64,000 bases of DNA from Oxalicibacterium solurbis (lineage in GTDB: Bacteria; Pseudomonadota; Gammaproteobacteria; Burkholderiales; Burkholderiaceae_D), in the NCBI RefSeq assembly GCF_014635845.1, contig NZ_BMDP01000003.1:248001-312000 (forward strand). The letters are read 5' to 3'. The position numbers were made by a program, and so were the translations under genes. This document shows positions 1 through 8,332 of this stretch, piece by piece. The notes under the pieces were generated by a model that saw only the letters and a program-made list of their open reading frames with translations, was not told where the DNA came from and did no database searches. Within the stretch, counting starts at the first letter, position 1. The number at the start of each line of letters is the position of its first letter.

Positions 1-851
1 AATTCTCGATTGAACTGCGACGCGCTCGCATAACCGACAGCATGACAGGCAGCCTCTGCCGTCATGTCCTGCCGCACCATCAGCAGCCGCGCCTGATGCA
101 GACGCGTGGACTTTACATATTGCATCGGCGACGTGCGCGTCATGGCCTTGAAGTGGCTGTGGAATGTCGGCACGCTCATGCCCGCTTCGTGCGCCAGTTG
201 CGACAGATCGAGCGGCTGCGCATAGGCGCTGTGGATGCGGCGCAGCGCCTTGCCGATTTTGCCGAACTGCCCCTGCATCGCCAAGGCCGCGCGCATCGCA
301 TTGCCCTGCGCGCCAGTGAGCACGCGAAAATACAGTTCGCGCATCAGCGCGGGGCCGAGAACGGCAGCAGCCAACGGCTGATTCATCGCTTCCAAAAAAC
401 GTAGCACGGATGTGCGCAACACATCGTCCATCGGACTCGACATCATGCTCTGCGGCGCATCGTCCGGCGACGGCGCGCGATGCCGGTCGATCTGGATCAT
501 CAATTCCGCGGCCAGCTGAAAATCCAGATGCATATAAATGGCCAGCAGCGGCCGCTCCGGCGTAGCATCGGTTTCCATCGTGAAGGGCACAGGCACCGCA
601 ACCGCCAGATAATGCTGCTCGTCATACAGGTAAACCTGATGGCCGAAATACCCGCGTTTGCGCCCTTGGCAAACGATCACGATGCCCGGATCGTAGAGGA
701 CGGGCGTACGCGACAACGGACGATCCGAACGCAGGATGCGTACATTCGGCAACGCCGTCAGGTTATATCCCTCGTCAGGTGCCAGTGTCGTCAGCAGGTC
801 CACCATCTGCCGCTGTTCGTGAATGTGCGTGACGTCAGCGCTCTTCTTCAT
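1..851 (-). CDS. AraC family transcriptional regulator (3' end beyond the window)
   Basis: 283 codons are visible and the frame stays open to the window edge. The N-terminal half resembles the AraC-type regulator N-terminal domain (around residues 35-180, with IVCQGRKRGYFG and VAVPVPFTMET). The C-terminal part is an AraC/XylS helix-turn-helix with LSQLAHEAGMSVPTFHSHFK followed by the second helix pair HAVGYASASQFNREF. The start is the ATG at 849-851. It is transcribed divergently from the neighbouring short-chain dehydrogenase with 109 bp between the two starts, an arrangement typical of an AraC regulator controlling its neighbour. The effector is unknown. The family call is secure; the target is inferred. 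Confidence 0.9.
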   Translation of the reverse strand, partial: MKKSADVTHIHEQRQMVDLLTTLAPDEGYNLTALPNVRILRSDRPLSRTPVLYDPGIVIVCQGRKRGYFGHQVYLYDEQHYLAVAVPVPFTMETDATPERPLLAIYMHLDFQLAAELMIQIDRHRAPSPDDAPQSMMSSPMDDVLRTSVLRFLEAMNQPLAAAVLGPALMRELYFRVLTGAQGNAMRAALAMQGQFGKIGKALRRIHSAYAQPLDLSQLAHEAGMSVPTFHSHFKAMTRTSPMQYVKSTRLHQARLLMVRQDMTAEAACHAVGYASASQFNRE

Positions 852-960
852 ATCGCAACTGGATTCATAGAAATAGGCAATAAATACAGAAATTTAAGCC
901 TGAAAATCCACCTCTCAGGAGATTAATGTACAACCTTCGTTGACTTCATTGGAGTTTTTC

Positions 961-1791
961 ATGTCATCCAAGGTTCTACTCATCACCGGCGTCAGCAGCG
1001 GATTCGGACGAGCGCTGGCCCAGGAAGCGCTGGCAGCCGGCCATCGCGTCGTCGGCACTGTACGCAACGAACAGGCAAGGCAAGACTTCGCAAAGCTCGA
1101 TCCGGCAAAAGCGATAGGCTGTGTGCTCGATGTCACCGACTTCGATGCCATCGACAGCGTCGTGCACGACATCGAGGCAAACGTCGGGCCGATCGACGTG
1201 CTGGTCAACAACGCCGGCTACGGGCACGAAGGCATCATGGAAGAATCGCCGCTGGCCGAGATGCGTCGGCAATTCGACGTAAACGTATTCGGCGCAGTCG
1301 CCATGACGAAGGCCGTGCTGCCCTATATGCGCAAACGCCGGCGCGGCCACATTCTCAACATCACATCGATGGGCGGTTTCATCACGATGCCCGGCATTGC
1401 CTATTACTGCGGCAGCAAGTTTGCGCTGGAAGGCATTTCCGAAGTGCTCGGCAAGGAAGTGAAACCTTTCGGCATCCACGTTACAGCCGTGGCGCCCGGC
1501 TCGTTCCGCACCGACTGGGCGGGTCGCTCGATGGCCCGCACGCCTCGTTCGATTTCCGACTACGACACACTGTTCGATCCGATCCGCCAAGCCCGCGAGG
1601 AAAAGAGCGGCAGGCAGCTTGGCGATCCGGTGAAAGCCGCACGTGCGATGCTCACCGTGATGGCCGCCGACAATCCGCCGTCGCATCTGCTGCTGGGGAG
1701 CGATGCACTGATGCTGGTACGCGAAAAACTGTCGGCACTGGCCGACGAAATCCAGGCGTGGGAAACAGTCACTCGCTCGACTGACGGATGA
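961..1791 (+). CDS. Short-chain dehydrogenase/reductase (SDR)
   Basis: A 276-residue classical SDR, NAD(P)(H)-dependent oxidoreductase. The cofactor motif TGVSSGFG lies near residues 10-17, the structural NNAG motif is present, and the catalytic set is NITS followed by YCGSK (Tyr-x3-Lys). I chose the ATG at 961 over an in-frame ATG at 940 because GGAG sits about 8 nt upstream and MSSKVLLITG is a normal SDR N-terminus. The sequence after the active site (VTAVAPGSFRTDWAG) is like retinol-dehydrogenase-type or oxidoreductase members of unknown substrate. It is probably controlled by the divergent AraC regulator. The substrate cannot be deduced. Confidence 0.9.
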   Translation: MSSKVLLITGVSSGFGRALAQEALAAGHRVVGTVRNEQARQDFAKLDPAKAIGCVLDVTDFDAIDSVVHDIEANVGPIDVLVNNAGYGHEGIMEESPLAEMRRQFDVNVFGAVAMTKAVLPYMRKRRRGHILNITSMGGFITMPGIAYYCGSKFALEGISEVLGKEVKPFGIHVTAVAPGSFRTDWAGRSMARTPRSISDYDTLFDPIRQAREEKSGRQLGDPVKAARAMLTVMAADNPPSHLLLGSDALMLVREKLSALADEIQAWETVTRSTDG

Positions 1792-2083
1792 ATGCTTTGA
1801 CACGCATCGCCATGCCGTGAACATGGTTCAACATGGCGATACGAAAGGAAGCAACCAAGGCCAATGCCTCATGCCGAATACCGACATCGACGTGGATCTT
1901 CTTTTCAACTCGAACGTTCTTATTTTGAGACGAAAACTTGCCGCAACTGTGAAAGCGAAGTTACGTATAGGAAGAAGGAAGAAATCCCGCGACTACTTGT
2001 CCAAAATTTTCACCAAATCGGTTGAAATTTTTACCAAAATACTTTCGTCGACGACGAAAAGGCATCCAAGTATTGAATTGCAT
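1792..2083. other. Intergenic stretch, no gene recognised
   Basis: This stretch between the SDR gene and tRNA-Arg is AT-richer than its surroundings. Open frames here run into or across the tRNA and show no family signature. The imperfect repeat of AAATTTTTACCAAAAT-like runs around 2005-2042 may be part of the tRNA downstream region. I see nothing else. Confidence 0.5.
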
Positions 2084-2159
2084 TGGCGCGGCTGGCGGGG
2101 ATCGAACCCACGACCCTTGGCTTCGGAGGCCAATACTCTATCCACTGAGCTACAGCCGC
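2084..2159 (-). tRNA. tRNA-Arg (anticodon CCG)
   Basis: A full 76-nt cloverleaf with encoded CCA. The acceptor stem GCGGCTG (2153-2159, read on minus) pairs with CAGCCGC (2088-2094), the discriminator is G, and CCA is at 2084-2086. The D arm is GCTC-AGTGGAT-AGAG. The anticodon stem TTGGC/GCCAA encloses loop CTCCGAA, giving anticodon CCG. The T loop is GTTCGAT. Confidence 0.97.
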
Positions 2160-2363
2160 GAGGGGAACAACTGAGGAGGCCTGAAGAATACCGTTTTTCT
2201 CTCTTTCCGTCCACGCAAAGCCATGTTTTCCCGCTCAACGACAATTATTTGTGACTATAATCAGTGGTTTGCCGAATCCGGCAAGGTAGAGCAGCAGCAT
2301 CACCCGCGCGGATGGGAGTCCCGCGCCTTATAACGATTTCTAAAAATTGTAATGAGGGGAATA

Positions 2364-2927
2364 ATGAGCGACGCACACCACGAAGGATCCGCAATCAAAA
2401 CACCGAAGCAATTGATTCTGGCCGTCCTGGCCGGTTTTCTTGTCCCCATTGTCTGTATCGTCCTGCTAGTCGTCTATGTTACCAACGACAAGCAGACCGG
2501 CGCCGGCTCCGACGCCCTGACGCCGGAAGCCATTGCCCAGCGCATCAAGCCGGTCGCAGCCGAGGATTTCAATCTGAAGGATCCGAGCGCGCCGAAAGTA
2601 TTGAAGTCTGCCGAAGAAGTCTACAAGGCGACCTGTGCCGCCTGCCACGCAGCCGGTGTGGCAGGTGCACCGAAACTCGGCGATGCCGCCGCCTGGAAGG
2701 CCCGCATCGCGGAAGGCTACGATACGCTGGCCAAACATGCGATCGAGGGCTTGCGTGCGATGCCGCCCAAGGGCGGCAATCCGGATCTGGACGATATCGA
2801 AGTCGAACGCGTGGTGGTGATGATGGCCAACGCCGCAGGTGCGAAGTTCAAGGAACCGGAAGTGCCTGCACCGAAAGCACCGGCAGAAGCGCCAGCCGGC
2901 GATGCTGCAGCGGCACCGGCCAAGTAA
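2364..2927 (+). CDS. Membrane-anchored cytochrome c, c5 family
   Basis: A 187-residue protein with one N-terminal transmembrane anchor (about residues 17-40), then a periplasmic class I cytochrome c domain. The heme-binding CAACH is at 91-95 and the likely distal Met ligand is in RAMPPKGG near 133. The C-terminal tail is rich in Pro and Ala (PAPKAPAEAPAG). The start at 2364 follows GAGGGG at a good distance; an in-frame ATG at 2352 has no ribosome binding site. Expected to carry electrons to a terminal oxidase or peroxidase. It stands alone and is followed by a strong terminator. The partner oxidase is not in this window. Confidence 0.92.
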   Translation: MSDAHHEGSAIKTPKQLILAVLAGFLVPIVCIVLLVVYVTNDKQTGAGSDALTPEAIAQRIKPVAAEDFNLKDPSAPKVLKSAEEVYKATCAACHAAGVAGAPKLGDAAAWKARIAEGYDTLAKHAIEGLRAMPPKGGNPDLDDIEVERVVVMMANAAGAKFKEPEVPAPKAPAEAPAGDAAAAPAK

Positions 2928-2946
2928 TCTCCACATACGTGCAATG

Positions 2947-2972
2947 AAAAAGCCGACATCAGTCGGCTTTTT
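2947..2972. terminator. Bidirectional rho-independent terminator
   Basis: An 11-bp perfect stem, AAAAAGCCGAC / GTCGGCTTTTT, with loop ATCA. It is flanked by A and T runs, so it can serve the cytochrome gene (+) and the convergent YqjK-side gene (-). Confidence 0.9.
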
Positions 2973-2991
2973 CATTTTCTACGTGCGGCAA

Positions 2992-3411
2992 TCACAATTG
3001 CTCATGCCGGGCGACGTGTTCGTGCTTTTTCCTGCGGCGCGAGAACAGATACAGTCCCGCCCCCGCCGCACCGACCACGGCTGCACCGCGCAGCACAGGC
3101 TTCCACAATGAGCGTCGGGACAACAGCGAAACGCCGCTGATCACCAGCGGCAGCAGCTTCTGCAGCTTGGCGCCGGACAGACTGCGAAAATCGAGCAGAT
3201 CGGAGAAATTCGCCAGTGCCGATTGTGCGCGTGCGCTGACCATGCCGACTGCCGTCTTCGCAATGGCGTCCGGTCCCATGTTGGCACGCACCACGCTTTT
3301 CGCATTGCCGACGGCAATTCGATAGGCGCGGCATTGCAGGATCAAACGCTCTTTCTGCTCGGCCAGCGTCTCGGTGCGGTTTCCCGGATCGTTCGGATCG
3401 CGATTCGTCAT
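2992..3411 (-). CDS. Hypothetical protein, third gene of a YqjD-YqjE-type operon
   Basis: 139 residues with no firm family. The first 85 residues are largely helical and Ala-rich. A hydrophobic stretch PVLRGAAVVGAAGAGLYLFS near residues 105-125 is a probable single membrane segment, followed by a basic tail RRRKKHEH. A clear AAGGA ribosome binding site precedes the ATG. It lies 15 nt after the YqjE-like gene, in the position that yqjK takes in Escherichia coli, so a membrane-stress or envelope role is plausible but unproven. Confidence 0.75.
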   Translation of the reverse strand: MTNRDPNDPGNRTETLAEQKERLILQCRAYRIAVGNAKSVVRANMGPDAIAKTAVGMVSARAQSALANFSDLLDFRSLSGAKLQKLLPLVISGVSLLSRRSLWKPVLRGAAVVGAAGAGLYLFSRRRKKHEHVARHEQL

Positions 3412-3426
3412 GCCGGATTCCTTCCG

Positions 3427-3813
3427 TTACAGCAGCGCATCATGATCCTTGCGCAGCTCTTCCATCGTCGCCGGCATCGACAGCTTGCCCTGCCGCAGCA
3501 ACGAGCGCACATAGAACAGCATGCCGACGGCGACCGCCGTCGCGATCACGGCGATGATCAGCAGGATTTTCCAGCCCAGCGCAGGCCAGCTGAGGTACAC
3601 GATCAGCACAGTCCAGTAAGCGACGGCAAACCATGCAGCGATGATACCGAGCACGAACAGGACCGCCAGCTTCAGTACATTGGTACGAATTTCCGCCAGC
3701 TCCAGTGCTGCGAGTTCGACCCGACTCACGATCAGGCCGAACATGTTGCGCCACAGGCTGGCCAAGCCGCTGATCAGCCCTTCCTGCGACGTACGCGGGT
3801 TTTGCTGTTCCAT
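3427..3813 (-). CDS. YqjE-like phage-holin-superfamily membrane protein
   Basis: 128 residues. An amphipathic N-terminus (GLISGLASLWRNMFGLIVSRVELAALEL) is followed by two transmembrane helices, about residues 48-72 (LKLAVLFVLGIIAAWFAVAY) and 78-103. This layout matches the YqjE/DUF1469 phage-holin-like family. It sits 16 nt downstream of the YqjD-like gene and 15 nt upstream of the next, so the three form one operon. Function in this family is poorly known; in E. coli the cognate genes are induced in stationary phase. Confidence 0.8.
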   Translation of the reverse strand: MEQQNPRTSQEGLISGLASLWRNMFGLIVSRVELAALELAEIRTNVLKLAVLFVLGIIAAWFAVAYWTVLIVYLSWPALGWKILLIIAVIATAVAVGMLFYVRSLLRQGKLSMPATMEELRKDHDALL

Positions 3814-3829
3814 GAGGGACGGCAGCCGC

Positions 3830-4132
3830 TTACTTGCGCGAGACCAGCAAGCCGATCAGCAAACCGACGCCGGCCGAAATGGCGACGGCACGCCATGGAT
3901 TTTCATGCACGTAGTCGTCGGTCTTCTCGGCGATTTCCTTGCCGGTTTCGATCGCAGCGGTCTGCACTTCCTGTGCCTTCACCACGGCGGAATCGAGCAG
4001 CTGCAGGCCGCGCGAGCGCAATTCGTCGGCGCGTTCGCCCGTGGCGCTGGCCGCTTCGCGGAACAGTTCCTGGGCATCCTTGACCAGAGCTTTCATATCG
4101 GTGCGTGTCGTTTTCAAAGTAGATGCTTTCAT
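3830..4132 (-). CDS. YqjD/ElaB-type DUF883 protein
   Basis: 100 residues. A long charged helix is followed by a C-terminal glycine-containing membrane segment, ENPWRAVAISAGVGLLIGLL, which is the hallmark of the DUF883/ElaB/YqjD/YgaM family. E. coli YqjD is an inner-membrane protein reported to bind ribosomes in stationary phase. It is the first gene of the three-gene minus-strand operon. GAGG lies 8 nt before the ATG. Family call firm, role here inferred. Confidence 0.88.
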   Translation of the reverse strand: MKASTLKTTRTDMKALVKDAQELFREAASATGERADELRSRGLQLLDSAVVKAQEVQTAAIETGKEIAEKTDDYVHENPWRAVAISAGVGLLIGLLVSRK

Positions 4133-4333
4133 GTGAGGGCCTCTTTTTATTGAAATCAGTATCCGCCTCGGACGGTACTGCAGATTGAAATGCCGCTTCC
4201 GCGATTGCCGTCAGGCTCAGCCTCTGACAGCTGCAACCCTGTTTGGTTGCAGCACGTCATCAAAGTGGCGCTATGAAAGGTTTTACCACAGTCCGCCGCG
4301 CGCGAACAGGCGTTACCGCACACAAACGGGCAA

Positions 4334-5764
4334 TCAGATGCCTGGCGTACAGTCCGAGCAATGCTCGATTTCATAGACCTGCTTCACCAGGTTTTCCTTC
4401 AGATCACGCAGGGCGGTCCGCACGCCTTCCTCGACCACCGGATGATAGAACGGCATGGCAAGCATGTCGTCCACCGTCATCTGCGCCTGACAAGCCCAAG
4501 CCAGCAGATGCGCAATGTGTTCCGCACGCGGCCCCACCATCTCGGCACCGAGGAAGCGATGCGTGCCGCGTTCGCCATAGACTTTCAGCATGCCGCGATT
4601 CTGCAACATGACGCGGCTGCGTCCCTGGTTTGCGAAGGAAACGTGCCCCGTCTGATACTGCTTCGGCTTCAGCGTCCGCGCGATCTGCCCGATAGCCATC
4701 ACCTGCGGATCGGTAAAGGCGATCGCCATGGGAATACGCCGCAAACCAGCAGCCACGTGAGGATAGCGCGCAGCATTACTGCCGGCGATACGGCCTTCAT
4801 CGGCCGCTTCGTGCAGCAACGGGCGGTCGCCATCGACGTCGCCGGCAATGAAGATTGTGCTGTCGCTGCACTGCATCGTTAACGGATCGAACCGGGGAAT
4901 ACCGCGATCGTCCAGCTGAAGGCCTGTATTTTCCAGACCCAACCCGGCGAGATTCGGTTTGCGGCCGGTCGCCGCCAGCACGTAACGATAATGTTCGGTG
5001 CGTTCGCGACCATCGGCATCGCGCGAATGCAATGTAACCTGATCATTCTCCGGCTGCGCCGAGACGATGGTGGCGCCGAGACGCAAATCCAGTTCATTAC
5101 CAATGCAGGAAATTGCCGCCTGGTTGAGTTCATCGTCCGCAATCGATGCCAGCCTATCGCTGCGGCCGAATACGGCCACGCGCACGCCGAGCCGGTGCAG
5201 CGCCTGCCCCAGTTCCAGCCCGATCACGCCGGCGCCGACCACGGCGACCGATTCCGGCAGGTCGTCCCAGTCGAATACATCGTCGCTGACGAGTGCGCGA
5301 TTGCCCAGTCCGTGCAACATATCCGGCACCGCTGGCGCGCTGCCGGTAGCGATCACCACGCGCGCCGCCTTGACCTGCACATCCTCTCCGACCTGCAGCG
5401 TATCGGCAGCGAGAAATCGCGCACGGCCGCGCAAGCGTTCGTCGGCAGCAATACCGTCGATGCTGTCGACGACGAAACCGACGAAGCGATCGCGCTCGGA
5501 TTTAACCCGGCGCATGACGGCCCGGCCATCGATACGCACCTCGGCCTGCACGCCGAACGCATCGGCAGTCGCGGCGGCATGCGCAACATCCGCCGCCGAA
5601 ATCAATAGTTTGCTCGGCATGCAGCCCACGCGCGCGCAGGTCGTGCCATAAGCGCCGCCCTCGATCAACAAGGCGCTGGCACCGCGCGCCTTGGCGGCGC
5701 GGAAGGCAGACAAGCCGGCACTGCCGGCACCGATCACTGCCACATCGACGTTTACGGTCTTCAT
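4334..5764 (-). CDS. Dihydrolipoamide-dehydrogenase-like pyridine nucleotide-disulfide oxidoreductase
   Basis: 476 residues of the class I flavoprotein disulfide reductase family. FAD-binding GAGSAG is at 12-17, the redox disulfide is C43-ARVG-C48, a second GAGVIG Rossmann motif binds NAD(P)H, and the C-terminal HPVVEEG carries the His-Glu dyad used for acid-base catalysis. It is not next to pyruvate or 2-oxoglutarate dehydrogenase genes, so it may be the stand-alone branch of the family rather than a canonical E3. The protein ends with an extra CSDC motif. AAGGAG lies 6 nt before the ATG. Confidence 0.88.
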   Translation of the reverse strand: MKTVNVDVAVIGAGSAGLSAFRAAKARGASALLIEGGAYGTTCARVGCMPSKLLISAADVAHAAATADAFGVQAEVRIDGRAVMRRVKSERDRFVGFVVDSIDGIAADERLRGRARFLAADTLQVGEDVQVKAARVVIATGSAPAVPDMLHGLGNRALVSDDVFDWDDLPESVAVVGAGVIGLELGQALHRLGVRVAVFGRSDRLASIADDELNQAAISCIGNELDLRLGATIVSAQPENDQVTLHSRDADGRERTEHYRYVLAATGRKPNLAGLGLENTGLQLDDRGIPRFDPLTMQCSDSTIFIAGDVDGDRPLLHEAADEGRIAGSNAARYPHVAAGLRRIPMAIAFTDPQVMAIGQIARTLKPKQYQTGHVSFANQGRSRVMLQNRGMLKVYGERGTHRFLGAEMVGPRAEHIAHLLAWACQAQMTVDDMLAMPFYHPVVEEGVRTALRDLKENLVKQVYEIEHCSDCTPGI

Positions 5765-5812
5765 CTTTCTCCTTCAACACGGGCGTGGCTCACGGCATAG
5801 CACCGCCGCACG

Positions 5813-6340
5813 TCATGCGTTGGCGATACGAAGTTCGGCAATGTCGGCAATGCTGCCGAGCTGGATCACGATAGGCTTGGCCGACAGACCGTTACGCATC
5901 GGCCGCCATGCAAACCGCCATTCCTTTTCGGCGGCGCGCTCCTTCGGCAGCGAGAACAGGCGTCCCAGCGGACTGGATGCGCCATAGGACATCGCCGCAT
6001 CGATACCGGCCCAATTCGGCAGAATCTTCTGCACGGCACGGTGCAGGCGCTCGCCGAATGCCTCGGCATCATGCACGACCAGATAAGCCGTGCCATCGCG
6101 CTTGCCTTCGAACAATGCGCCGTCCCAGCTTTGCGCAAGACTCAGGATCAGGTAGTTGGCATCGTTGGCAGGGCTTGCCTGCAAAGGAGATTGCGGCGGT
6201 GGTACCAGACGGAATTCGCCCAGTGTCAGCGAACGTTCCAGTTCTGCACGTTCGGAAAAATAGAACAGCTTCGGTGGCCGTTTATCAGCAATCATGGAGA
6301 GCATCCCGTGAAAATGTCGCTCATCGACCAGAGCGATCAT
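5813..6340 (-). CDS. Hypothetical protein
   Basis: 175 residues if the first ATG is used; ATGs at 6304 and 6295 are alternatives, and none has a convincing ribosome binding site. The body is soluble with no signal peptide. It has KLFYFSERAELERSLTLGEFRL near the N-terminus and KEWRFAWRP near residue 142, the latter like proteins that test whether a coordinate or price-like value agrees with input, but I recognise no family. It is 48 nt upstream of the flavoprotein gene on the same strand and may be co-transcribed with it. Confidence 0.65.
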   Translation of the reverse strand: MIALVDERHFHGMLSMIADKRPPKLFYFSERAELERSLTLGEFRLVPPPQSPLQASPANDANYLILSLAQSWDGALFEGKRDGTAYLVVHDAEAFGERLHRAVQKILPNWAGIDAAMSYGASSPLGRLFSLPKERAAEKEWRFAWRPMRNGLSAKPIVIQLGSIADIAELRIANA

Positions 6341-6387
6341 TTAAACAGAATCTGCAACGCGCAGCAAACCGCACGCGACAGGCTTCG

Positions 6388-6411
6388 AAAAAAAGCGGCC
6401 GCGCGGGCCGC
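6388..6411 (-). terminator. Rho-independent terminator
   Basis: Stem GCGGCC/GGCCGC (6395-6411) with a 5-nt loop, followed on the minus strand by seven T. It ends the Gly/Ala-rich secreted protein gene. Confidence 0.75.
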
Positions 6412-6428
6412 CTTTCATGCAACTGTCG

Positions 6429-6863
6429 TCACTGGCTCGGCGCACGTACGCGCGTTTCGGAGCGTCCGCTCATTTCCGCTTCGCGCCGCTCGCGATCCAT
6501 GCGCATTTCGGTATCGCGCCGTTCGCGTTCCGCGCGTTGCTGTTCATTGCGCTTGTTGGCATCGGTCGATGTACTCGTGCTGTTGCGCGTACCCGGCTTA
6601 TTGACGCTCGGACGATTCACATTGTCCGGATTCAGCACCGCCCCGCCCGTTGCCCGTCCGGTGGCGGCACCGCCCGTGTTGCCGCTCATGCCGGCCGCAC
6701 CTGCATTCGCACCCGCACCGACATTCGCTCCGGTTTGCGCACCGCCGGCTCCGACGTTGGCTCCTGCACCGACACCCACCCCGGCACTTTGCGCCAGGGC
6801 AATCGACGACACCGCGGCGAGCGCCACGAAAGAAAGAGAACGCATTGTCTTCTGTAAATCCAT
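6429..6863 (-). CDS. Secreted low-complexity protein, Gly/Ala-rich then charged
   Basis: 144 residues. A signal peptide (MDLQKTMRSLSFVALAAVSS, cut after LAQ) is followed by Gly/Ala/Val repeats (GVGVGAGANVGAGG and similar, about residues 28-70), then a Ser/Thr-rich part and a highly charged Arg/Glu helix (RAERERRDTEMRMDRERREAE) near the C-terminus. I chose the ATG at 6863 because GAAGGAGCTGTC precedes it. The same leader occurs before the small secreted gene at 41018-41323. Function unknown; probably periplasmic. Confidence 0.75.
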   Translation of the reverse strand: MDLQKTMRSLSFVALAAVSSIALAQSAGVGVGAGANVGAGGAQTGANVGAGANAGAAGMSGNTGGAATGRATGGAVLNPDNVNRPSVNKPGTRNSTSTSTDANKRNEQQRAERERRDTEMRMDRERREAEMSGRSETRVRAPSQ

Positions 6864-6945
6864 GACAGCTCCTTCGAAAAATGGAAAGGTCATGGTTGGA
6901 GAAGGCTGGCAAGCGGAGGTTCGCCGGAAAAGAAAATACTGTGTA

Positions 6946-7746
6946 TCAGTGCGTTACAACAGAAGCCGTTGCATCGGGAGCGACATTGCGATGCCGCAAT
7001 TGATACCAGACAAGACCGATCCACTCGTGCATTGCGTAGGAAGAACGTTGCAGCCAGACCGCCTTCGGCAGGAAATCGTCCGGCGTCCATCGTGCTGTCG
7101 TATAGAAAATCGTGGGAGCGGCCACCACATCCAGACCGGCTTCGCCGAAGATGCGTTTTGCCCGCTGCATATGCATGGTATCGGTCACCAGCAATATGCG
7201 TGCAATGCCTTCGGCCCGCAGCATGCGCGCCGAGAATTGTGCGTTCTCGGCCGTATTGTCCGATTCTTCTTCCAGCCATTTCACCGGAACCGAAAAGGTG
7301 CGCAAGGTGCGCGCGATGATTGCAGCTTCCGATTCCCTCGAGCCGTCCGGCCGACCACCGCTGGCAAGTATCGGCAAGCCTGTTTCGCGCTGCAATCGCG
7401 CGGCATAGCTTGCGCGTTGCAATGTCGCGGCGGAAAGAATGTCCTCACCGCCGTATTCAGGCGCATCGGCAATGCGGCCGCCGCCGAGCACGACGATCGC
7501 CTGCGCGCCTGTTGCCTGTGCCGATTGCAGCGGAGGATTCCACGCCTCCAGCGGCGCGATCAGCAATGTCGCGCCCATGCGCGTGCTGAGCAGAACAAGC
7601 AGCAACAGGGAGACGACCGATAGCAGCATGCCGCCGCGCGGCCAGCGGCGACGCAGCTTCAAGCCGAGCGCGCACAGCAATACCAGATTGAACGGCGGCA
7701 GCAGAATGGCGCTCGCCGTCGAGTTGATGATCCAGCCGATGCTCAT
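6946..7746 (-). CDS. YdcF/ElyC-type DUF218 membrane protein
   Basis: 266 residues. Two N-terminal hydrophobic segments (about 8-30 and 38-58) are followed by a DUF218 domain starting at AIVVLGGGRIADAPEY. Conserved pieces seen are LASGGRPDGSRESEA, EEESDNTAENA and LLVTDTMHMQRA. Members such as ElyC and SanA affect the cell envelope and lipid II carrier metabolism in E. coli. GAGGGC precedes the ATG. The exact paralogue cannot be assigned. Confidence 0.88.
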   Translation of the reverse strand: MSIGWIINSTASAILLPPFNLVLLCALGLKLRRRWPRGGMLLSVVSLLLLVLLSTRMGATLLIAPLEAWNPPLQSAQATGAQAIVVLGGGRIADAPEYGGEDILSAATLQRASYAARLQRETGLPILASGGRPDGSRESEAAIIARTLRTFSVPVKWLEEESDNTAENAQFSARMLRAEGIARILLVTDTMHMQRAKRIFGEAGLDVVAAPTIFYTTARWTPDDFLPKAVWLQRSSYAMHEWIGLVWYQLRHRNVAPDATASVVTH

Positions 7747-7798
7747 CTGCCCTCTTGTCGTTCTTGTTTATGCATTGAAGATGAACACCATTACCGGA

Positions 7799-8263
7799 TT
7801 ACTCCCCCATCTGCGGTTCGGCAACGGTGCGCAACTGGAAACGTCCGTCGTTGTTGAACAGCCAGGTCTCCACCAAATCGACACGGCCATTGCGCAACAA
7901 TGCGGCCGGCGGCTTGGGGAAAGGCGACGTCTTGCGCAAGGTAGTCAATGCCGTCGATTCCGTCACGCGGTCGCGGTTGGAACGCATGATCTCGCTGCGC
8001 ACCAGCGAACCGTTGGCATCGACGACATAGCGTATGACCACGACCGAGCGCAGCAGCGCCTGCGGCCGCCCGATGAAGACATGGGTGGAATTGACTTGCG
8101 AAACACGTTGCGCAAGCGCCAACTTGTATTCGCCCAGCGAATCGGCAGCCGAGGTGCCATCCGCAGTGGTGCCCACTTGTTCATGCACGTTCAGGCCGCC
8201 ACAGCCTGCGAGCGCCAGTACGGCACAGAAAGAAAGAAGCCGGAATCCTTTTTTCATCGTCAT
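7799..8263 (-). CDS. Lipoprotein with a TonB C-terminal-like domain
   Basis: 154 residues from the ATG at 8263 (an ATG at 8257 is equally possible). MKKGFRLLSFCAVLALAGC is a lipoprotein signal with lipobox LAGC. The rest (RSVVVIRYVVDANGSLVRSEIMRSN ... ALTTLRKTSPFPKPP) has the pattern of the TonB C-terminal/TonB-like fold used in energy transducers and related envelope proteins. No transmembrane anchor or proline-rich linker is present, so it is not a working TonB. Role unknown. Confidence 0.72.
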   Translation of the reverse strand: MTMKKGFRLLSFCAVLALAGCGGLNVHEQVGTTADGTSAADSLGEYKLALAQRVSQVNSTHVFIGRPQALLRSVVVIRYVVDANGSLVRSEIMRSNRDRVTESTALTTLRKTSPFPKPPAALLRNGRVDLVETWLFNNDGRFQLRTVAEPQMGE

Positions 8264-8332
8264 CTTGTTTATCGAGGAATGGAAGTTGTTCTGAAAGGAC
8301 AGTAAAAACCGCATTTGATTGCAGCACCCATG

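Noticed and set aside
1817-2254. Open frames on both strands across 1817-2254
   Set aside because: They run through tRNA-Arg and have no family signature; the tRNA explains the region.
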